Source of the DNA: an uncultured Solirubrobacterales bacterium
GTDB lineage: Bacteria; Actinomycetota; Thermoleophilia; Solirubrobacterales; Solirubrobacteraceae
Length of the DNA stretch: 11,140 nucleotides
Direction of reading: 5' to 3'
Assembly (NCBI GenBank): GCA_903953065.1
Contig: CAJBIG010000179.1
Span: forward strand, 1-11,140
The notes beneath the pieces were generated by a model, which made no database searches, had not been told where the DNA came from, and saw nothing but the letters and a program-made list of their open reading frames with translations. A program made the position numbers and the translations under genes. Shown here piece after piece: positions 6,660 through 11,140 of the stretch (positions are counted from its first letter, which is position 1; every line of letters starts with the position of its first letter).

Positions 6660-6707
6660 CGGCTTCCAGTTTGGCAGGACTAGCCGGCAGTCCGACCCAA
6701 GCCGCTC

Positions 6708-6713
6708 TAGGCT
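6708..6713 (+). promoter_or_regulatory. Possible -10 box of the SnoaL-like gene
   Basis: TAGGCT fits TAnnnT and ends eight bases before the ATG at 6722, so the message would be leaderless or nearly so. It lies in the 62-bp divergent gap 6660-6721. No -35 hexamer is visible, and no matching box for the minus-strand gene was found there. Confidence 0.4.
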
Positions 6714-6721
6714 GAAGCGCG

Positions 6722-7219
6722 ATGGACGAGCTTCTCGACGCCTTTCAGCAGGCTTGGACCGAGCGTCGTCGCGCTGCCTTCCGCGACGTCTGCGCCGCCG
6801 ACCTGCACTGGACCGACCCTTCCAGCCCGGAGCCGCTCTACGGCCCCGACGCGCTGGCCGACCGCGCGGCGCAGCTCTGGCAGGCCTTCCCCGACGCAAC
6901 CGTTGAGAGCGCCGGCGAGCGGCTTAGCGACGGGCGCTACGTCGCCGTCCCTGTACTCGTAAGTGGCGTCCATCGCGGCGCGCTGTCGGGAATTCCAGCG
7001 ACGAACAAGATGATCACCGTCCACGCCGTTCTCTACTGCGAGCTTGACCCGCCGCGCGAGAAGCTTTGGCGCGTGCGCGCCTTCTTCGACGCTTACGACG
7101 CAACCGTTCAGCTTGGCGTGCTGCCGAGGCGGGGCTCGCTGGGAGAGCGGGCGATCCTTGCCGTGCGCGGCTTTGGAATCCGGCGGGGCGGCGGCGAAGA
7201 GCTTGATGAGAGCCGCTGA
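6722..7219 (+). CDS. SnoaL-like / NTF2-fold protein
   Basis: A 165-residue soluble protein. It shows the pattern of the SnoaL-like ester-cyclase family: an N-terminal helix (DELLDAFQQAWTERR), HWTDP, AQLWQAFPDATVE, a strand with GVHRGALSGIPATNK (about 81-95), and a final strand pair ending FFDAYDATVQLGVLP, followed by a short basic helix. In this fold the cavity binds small hydrophobic ligands; members include polyketide cyclases, but most genomic copies have no known substrate. No polyketide genes are nearby, so a cyclase role should not be assumed. It is divergent from the membrane protein gene and has only a weak GAAG as ribosome site. The sequence reads well in this frame and the alternative minus-strand frame does not. 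Confidence 0.82.
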   Translation: MDELLDAFQQAWTERRRAAFRDVCAADLHWTDPSSPEPLYGPDALADRAAQLWQAFPDATVESAGERLSDGRYVAVPVLVSGVHRGALSGIPATNKMITVHAVLYCELDPPREKLWRVRAFFDAYDATVQLGVLPRRGSLGERAILAVRGFGIRRGGGEELDESR

Positions 7220-7251
7220 CGCGGGCGCCCTGACGCTGCGCGCTGCAACAA

Positions 7252-8178
7252 ATGGCGCGCCAAGAACAGCCTTGCGGGCGTATCGTGACGCGCTTGCCAC
7301 GCCACTTTCTCACCGGTCAAGAGCTTGATCGCGAGCAGCTGCTCGCACTGCTGGCGCGCGCCCATCAGCTGAAGGCCGCGCCTAGCTCGTCTGATGCGCT
7401 TGCCGGCAAGAGCGTCGCGCTGATCTTCGAAAAGCCAAGCACGAGGACGCGGCTGTCGTATGAGGTCGGTGTTACCGAGCTCGGTGGCCACGCCGTCGTT
7501 CTGCGCCCCGGGGAGATGCAGCTTGCGCGCGGCGAGTCGATCGCTGACACTGCCCGCGTCCTCTCCGGCCAGGTTGCCGCCGTCGGAGTGCGGACCGGCC
7601 CCGACGCGCTGATCGAAGAGCTCGCCGCCGAAGGTTCGATCCCCGTCTTCAACATGCTGACCGAGCTCCATCACCCGTCGCAGGCTCTCGCCGACCTGAT
7701 GACGCTGCAGGAGGCATTCCCCGACCGGCCGCTTGACGAGCTGCGCCTCACCTACATCGGCGACGGCAACAACGTCGCCCGCTCGTTGGCGGTTCTCGGC
7801 ACGACCGCGGGACTTGACGTCATCGTCGCATCGCCGCAGGGCTACGAGCTTGAGCCCGAGTGCGGCGGCCAGCGCAGCAATGATCCCACCGCTGCCGTCG
7901 CCGGTGCCGACGCGCTCTACGCCGACGTTTGGGTTTCGATGGGTGACGAAGAGACGGCCGACGAGCGCCGCGCCGCGCTGGCGCCGTTCCGGCTCGACGA
8001 CGAACTGCTTGAGCTGGCGGGCGACGACGCCATTGCGCTTCATTGCCTGCCCGCGCATCCCGGTGAGGAGATAAGCGCCGAGGTGCTTTACGGCAAGCGT
8101 CAGCGGATTTGGGATCAGGCTGAAAACCGCCGCCACGCGCAGAAGGCGCTGCTCGAGTGGCTGCTCGCTTCGACCTAG
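7252..8178 (+). CDS. argF: Ornithine carbamoyltransferase
   Basis: Forms citrulline from ornithine and carbamoyl phosphate in arginine synthesis; cytoplasmic. 308 aa, usual length. Visible are FEKPSTRTR (carbamoyl-phosphate loop), GGHAVVL, GESIADTARVLS, the HHPSQALAD motif, the YIGDGNNVARSL strand of the second domain, VWVSMGDE (the SMG-type ornithine loop), the catalytic HCLPAHPGEE with its Cys, and ENRRHAQKALL at the C-terminus. HCLP and SMG distinguish it from aspartate carbamoyltransferase. The start is uncertain: the ATG at 7252 gives an 11-residue non-conserved leader, while the GTG at 7285 gives a family-like beginning (TRLPRHFLTG). Neither has a Shine-Dalgarno or a TAnnnT box. No other arg gene is in the window. 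A catabolic OTC is possible, but no arcA or carbamate kinase is seen. Confidence 0.95.
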   Translation: MARQEQPCGRIVTRLPRHFLTGQELDREQLLALLARAHQLKAAPSSSDALAGKSVALIFEKPSTRTRLSYEVGVTELGGHAVVLRPGEMQLARGESIADTARVLSGQVAAVGVRTGPDALIEELAAEGSIPVFNMLTELHHPSQALADLMTLQEAFPDRPLDELRLTYIGDGNNVARSLAVLGTTAGLDVIVASPQGYELEPECGGQRSNDPTAAVAGADALYADVWVSMGDEETADERRAALAPFRLDDELLELAGDDAIALHCLPAHPGEEISAEVLYGKRQRIWDQAENRRHAQKALLEWLLAST

Positions 8179-8206
8179 CGCGGGCGATGCTGCGATCCTC
8201 AGCCCA

Positions 8207-9595
8207 ATGACCGAGCAGCCGACAGCCGAGGACGAGCGAACACGGATCAACCGAGGCGACCGCTTGGAGGTTCGGATCGAGGCTCTTGCCAACGGCGGCA
8301 AAGGGATCGCCCGTGTGCCGCTGGCCGACCGAAGCTACGTGATCTTCGTCCGCGACACGGTGCCGGGCGACCTCGTTCGGATCGAGGTCACAAAGCGAAA
8401 GCGCGCCTTCGCCGAGGCACGGCCGCTGGAGATGCTGGAACCCGGCCCCGACCGGATTGAGCCGCTCGCAGACCACCCCGGAGCTTCATGGCAGGTGCTC
8501 AGCTACGAGCGCCAGCTGGAGGTCAAGAGTGAGCAGGTCGATGATGCGCTGCGGAGGATCGGCAAGCTCGACGGCTTCGAGCTTGAGCCGATCATTCCGG
8601 CGGTCGAAGAGTGGCGCTATCGCAACAAGCTTGAGTTCTCGTTCGGAGTCGAGGAGGACGGCACTCTTTGCTGTGGCTTCCACGCCCCCGGTTCGTGGTC
8701 GCGAATCCTTCCGATGGACGACTGCCTGCTGGCTTCCGAGGCGATCAACCAGATCCGCGAAGCGGCGCTTGAGGTCTGCCAAGAGATGGGTCTGAAGGCC
8801 TACGACCGCCGCACCCACGAGGGGCTGTTGCGCAACCTTGTCGTTCGCGAGGGCCGCCGCACCGGCCAAATTCAGGCCCGCATCGTTACCTCGCCGGGCG
8901 ACTTTGATCAGCGCCGCTTTGCCGACGCGATGATCGAGGCCGGGGCGATCAGCGTGATTCGCACCATCGCCCCCAGCAGCGGCGAAACAACTCAGGGCGG
9001 AACCGACATTTTGATCGACGGCGTCGGTTCAATCGAGGAGGAATGCTCAGGGCTGCGCTTCTCGCTCGGCAGCGAAGCCTTCTTCCAGACCAACACCGAG
9101 ATGGCTGAGAAGCTCTACGCGACGGTTGGCGAGTACGCAGACCTCAAGGGCTGGGAGCGCGTCTACGACCTTTGCTGCGGGATCGGTTCGATCGGATTGA
9201 CGCTGGCGCCGCGAGCGGGCGAAGTGATCGGCGTTGAGATTGTCGAAGAGGCGGTCGAGGATGCTCGCCGCAACGCCCGTAGCAACGAAATCACCAACGC
9301 TCGCTTCGTGGCAGGCAACGTTCGCGTTGTCCTCAAGGAGGACGTTGACGAGCTTGGCCGCCCCGATCTAATCGTGCTCGACCCGCCGCGCTCGGGCCTC
9401 TCGGCCAAGGTGGTAGCTCGCGTCGCCGAGGCCGGCGCCAAAAGGATTGTTTACGTCTCCTGTAACCCGACGACGCTGGCGCCGAACGCCGCGCAGCTGG
9501 TCGAGGCCGGCTACAAACTCGTCCGCGTGCGTCCTGTCGACATGTTCCCGCAGACGCCGCACATCGAGTGCGTCGCACTCTTCGAGCGGGTATGA
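8207..9595 (+). CDS. 23S rRNA (uracil-5-)-methyltransferase, TrmA/RlmD family, lacking the usual Fe-S cysteines
   Basis: SAM-dependent enzyme that makes 5-methyluridine in RNA, most likely 23S rRNA. 462 aa. Domains: an N-terminal TRAM RNA-binding domain (about 17-77; ALANGGKGIAR, FVRDTVPGD), a central domain with WRYRNKLEFSFG (136-147), and a Rossmann methyltransferase domain with VYDLCCGIGSIGL (SAM motif), DPPRSGL, YVSCNPTTLA with nucleophile Cys419, and HIEC with general base Glu454. Canonical RlmD/RlmCD proteins have a cysteine cluster after the TRAM domain (C..., CGGC, then a fourth Cys). Here the region reads HPGASWQVLSYERQL (90-104), so three are absent; only Cys173 (MDDCLL) remains. 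The catalytic residues are intact, so the enzyme should be active. The target base cannot be told from sequence. It starts 28 bp after argF with no clear ribosome site. Confidence 0.92.
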   Translation: MTEQPTAEDERTRINRGDRLEVRIEALANGGKGIARVPLADRSYVIFVRDTVPGDLVRIEVTKRKRAFAEARPLEMLEPGPDRIEPLADHPGASWQVLSYERQLEVKSEQVDDALRRIGKLDGFELEPIIPAVEEWRYRNKLEFSFGVEEDGTLCCGFHAPGSWSRILPMDDCLLASEAINQIREAALEVCQEMGLKAYDRRTHEGLLRNLVVREGRRTGQIQARIVTSPGDFDQRRFADAMIEAGAISVIRTIAPSSGETTQGGTDILIDGVGSIEEECSGLRFSLGSEAFFQTNTEMAEKLYATVGEYADLKGWERVYDLCCGIGSIGLTLAPRAGEVIGVEIVEEAVEDARRNARSNEITNARFVAGNVRVVLKEDVDELGRPDLIVLDPPRSGLSAKVVARVAEAGAKRIVYVSCNPTTLAPNAAQLVEAGYKLVRVRPVDMFPQTPHIECVALFERV

Positions 9596-9653
9596 GCGCT
9601 GAGCGCGGCGCGCTCCTTGCAAGACCCCCAGCCGAAGGGCAGGGTTAAAGCCG

Positions 9654-10841
9654 ATGCTTGAGATGGCGATCGAGAAGATTACGTTGCGCCAACGTTTCGA
9701 TCATCTGCGCGCAGTTGCGCCGCGGTTGGCCCTTGTCGCTCTGGCGGCAATGGTGTCGTACCTCTTCGCCCGCTACATCGTCGGTCACCCGCAGCCCTTC
9801 TTCGCCCCGATCTCAGCCGTGCTTGTGATGGGCGTGACCGCCGGCCGCACGGTTAAGCGGGCACTGCAGCTGGCCTTCGGCGTTGCGCTCGGGATCGCCG
9901 TCGCCGACCTGATGGTTCGCTACACCGGCGTCGGCGCCTGGCAGCTCGGGCTCGTGATCTTCATCGTGATGTGCGTCGTGGTTTTTGCCGGCGGCGATCA
10001 GTTGGCCGTCAACCAGGCGGCGGCGAGCGGCGTGCTGGTGGCGATCCTCGCTATCCCTGCCGACCCGCACGGCTTTTCGCGCCTGATCGACATTCTCATC
10101 GGCGCCGGCGTCGCGCTGGTCTTCACGCTCGTGCTCTTCCCGCTCAACCCGTCGCGGCTGGCGAAAGATGCGCTCCACCCGGCGCTTGATCAGATATCGA
10201 CTGCGCTGCGCAAGATCGCTGATGCACTGGAGAGCGGCAGCTCGACGCAGGCCGACAGAGCCGTCGACGCTGCGCGCGATCTCGAACACGGAGTTGAGCC
10301 GCTGCGAGCCGCTGCCGCGGTCAGCGACGAGACCTCAAGGCTTGCCGTTGCCCGCCGCGGCCAGCTCGGAACCGTTGACCGTTACGCCTACGCCGTTGAG
10401 CAGGTGACGCGGGTTCAGGTAAGCGTCGTCTCGCTGGCGCGCGGAGCATCGGCCGCGCTTCGTCAAGGCAACACGGTGCCGCCGACTGTTTTGGTCGGTC
10501 TGCGCGACCTCGCCGACTCGGCCGAGCACGTTGCCGCTTCGGTCACCGACAAGAAGGAGCGCGACATCGCTCGTGTTGCTGCCTTGCGCGCCGCGACCGC
10601 CTCATCGGCGGCGCTTGACCACACCCGCAACCTCGCTGTCAGCATCGTCGTTGGGCAGGTTCGGATGATCGCCAACGACCTGCTGCGGGCTACCGGCATG
10701 TCGCTTGAGGAGGCACGCCACGCGCTCCACAGCAAGCCAGGCGGCGACGATGACGCGGTTATTCCGCTTGAGCCGCATTCGCATGACCCGCAGGGACTGC
10801 ACGACGAAATTGAAGCCGCCCGCCCGCGTGGCGATTCCTGA
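9654..10841 (+). CDS. FUSC / aromatic acid exporter-like membrane protein
   Basis: A 395-residue protein with a membrane N-terminal half and a soluble, helical C-terminal half. Likely transmembrane helices lie at about 23-43, 50-64, 70-88, 97-113, 119-135 and 146-164. The first two are joined by HPQPFFAPISAVLVMG, and TAGRTVKRALQLAFGVALG matches the FUSC pattern (Gly-rich helix after a basic loop). The rest (about 175-350) is Ala-rich and predicted helical, ending in a polar, His-containing tail (PHSHDPQGLHDE). Family members export aromatic acids or other small organics, but many actinobacterial copies are uncharacterised, and no substrate can be given here. I chose the ATG at 9654 because AGGG lies nine bases before it; the ATG at 9663 is the alternative. 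The 58-bp gap after the methyltransferase gene suggests a separate transcription unit. Confidence 0.85.
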   Translation: MLEMAIEKITLRQRFDHLRAVAPRLALVALAAMVSYLFARYIVGHPQPFFAPISAVLVMGVTAGRTVKRALQLAFGVALGIAVADLMVRYTGVGAWQLGLVIFIVMCVVVFAGGDQLAVNQAAASGVLVAILAIPADPHGFSRLIDILIGAGVALVFTLVLFPLNPSRLAKDALHPALDQISTALRKIADALESGSSTQADRAVDAARDLEHGVEPLRAAAAVSDETSRLAVARRGQLGTVDRYAYAVEQVTRVQVSVVSLARGASAALRQGNTVPPTVLVGLRDLADSAEHVAASVTDKKERDIARVAALRAATASSAALDHTRNLAVSIVVGQVRMIANDLLRATGMSLEEARHALHSKPGGDDDAVIPLEPHSHDPQGLHDEIEAARPRGDS

Positions 10842-10843
10842 CT

Positions 10844-10849
10844 TAGACT
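10844..10849 (+). promoter_or_regulatory. Probable -10 box of a leaderless promoter for the quinone oxidoreductase gene
   Basis: TAGACT fits TAnnnT and ends exactly six bases before the ATG at 10856, three bases after the FUSC stop. There is no Shine-Dalgarno, so a leaderless message is likely. No -35 hexamer is visible. Confidence 0.55.
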
Positions 10850-10855
10850 GAGCCA

Positions 10856-11140
10856 ATGCTTGCCGTAACAATTGATCAGAAGCAGCTCGTAATCGCCGAG
10901 CGCCCCGATCCGCTGCCAGGGGCGGGCGAGGTCTTGGTGCGAGTCCAAGCTGCCGGGCTCAACGGCGCCGATCAACTTCAGCTCCGCGGTGCCTACCCAC
11001 CACCACCAGGTTCGCCGCTCGACATCCCTGGCCTTGAACTGGCAGGCGAGGTTGTAGCTCGTGGCCCCGGCGCCGAGCGCTTCGATGACGGCGACCGCGT
11101 AATGGCAATCGTTGGCGGCGGCGCTCAAGCTGAGCTCTGC
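10856..11140 (+). CDS. NAD(P)H quinone oxidoreductase, PIG3-like MDR family (3' end cut by window edge)
   Basis: The first 95 codons of a medium-chain dehydrogenase/reductase; the rest is beyond the window. Visible are the N-terminal strand pair, GEVLVRVQAAGLNGADQ, then RGAYPPPPGSP and IPGLELAGEVVARG, and GDRVMAI. The YPPPPG stretch after LNxADxxQxRG is typical of the PIG3/quinone-oxidoreductase branch. The zinc-ligand Cys of alcohol dehydrogenases (in CGxC-type context) is replaced by LNGAD, so it is probably zinc-independent and NADPH-using. The cofactor domain is not in view, so cofactor and substrate remain inference. It begins 14 bp after the FUSC stop, with its own probable leaderless promoter. 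Confidence 0.9.
   Translation, partial: MLAVTIDQKQLVIAERPDPLPGAGEVLVRVQAAGLNGADQLQLRGAYPPPPGSPLDIPGLELAGEVVARGPGAERFDDGDRVMAIVGGGAQAELC

Noticed and set aside
6660..6899. Upstream extension of the membrane protein frame
   Set aside because: It would overlap the SnoaL-like gene in antisense and encodes an Arg-rich low-complexity stretch; the ATG at 6659 has a plausible ribosome site.
6722..7219. Polyketide cyclase function for the SnoaL-like protein
   Set aside because: No biosynthetic genes nearby; the fold is used for many unrelated tasks.
7108..8301. Long minus-strand open frame (397 codons)
   Set aside because: Covers argF in antisense; argF has all catalytic motifs, and this frame has none.
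9601..9615. Hairpin GAGCGC-GGC-GCGCTC after the methyltransferase stop
   Set aside because: A perfect 6-bp stem with a 3-base loop, but no T-run follows and short GC palindromes are expected by chance at this base composition, so I do not call it a terminator.

Overview
The window reads as a high-GC bacterial chromosome segment, gene-dense and with no mobile element, RNA gene or CRISPR array that I can see. The GC-rich codon use, the near absence of Shine-Dalgarno sequences before several genes, and TAnnnT boxes ending about 6 to 8 bases before start codons suggest an actinobacterium. A deep-branching group such as Thermoleophilia is possible, but this placement is inference and was not tested by any search.

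Left part (1-6659, all minus strand, so transcribed right to left): a small four-helix membrane protein, then a pyruvate dehydrogenase-type operon in the order E3 (lpdA), a DsbA/HCCA-isomerase-like protein, an 83-residue unknown protein, E1 alpha, E1 beta, E2, and octanoyltransferase lipB. LipB runs off the left edge. Spacings from lpdA onward are tiny or negative: 6 bp, ATGA overlap, 11 bp, TGATG overlap, 8-bp (or 29-bp) overlap, 12 bp. This suggests one translationally coupled unit. The set makes biochemical sense. E1 decarboxylates the 2-oxoacid, E2 carries the lipoyl arm and transfers the acyl group to CoA, E3 reoxidises the lipoyl group, and LipB starts lipoyl attachment on E2. The DsbA-like protein and the 83-residue protein are not standard members of the complex and are the most interesting part of the locus.

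Right part (6722-11140, all plus strand, divergent from the left part across a 62-bp gap): a SnoaL-like/NTF2-fold protein, ornithine carbamoyltransferase (argF), a TrmA/RlmD-family RNA 5-methyluridine methyltransferase, an FUSC/aromatic-acid-exporter-like membrane protein, and the start of a PIG3-type quinone oxidoreductase that runs off the right edge. These look like separate housekeeping genes rather than one pathway.

Points that stand out: the E2 acyltransferase motif has Tyr where most E2s have the catalytic Asp; the RNA methyltransferase keeps its catalytic residues but lacks three of the four iron-sulfur cysteines; the DsbA-like protein has SPGC at the CxxC position; and leaderless-type promoters recur. 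No intergenic stretch exceeds about 62 bp, so there is no unexplained long non-coding region.
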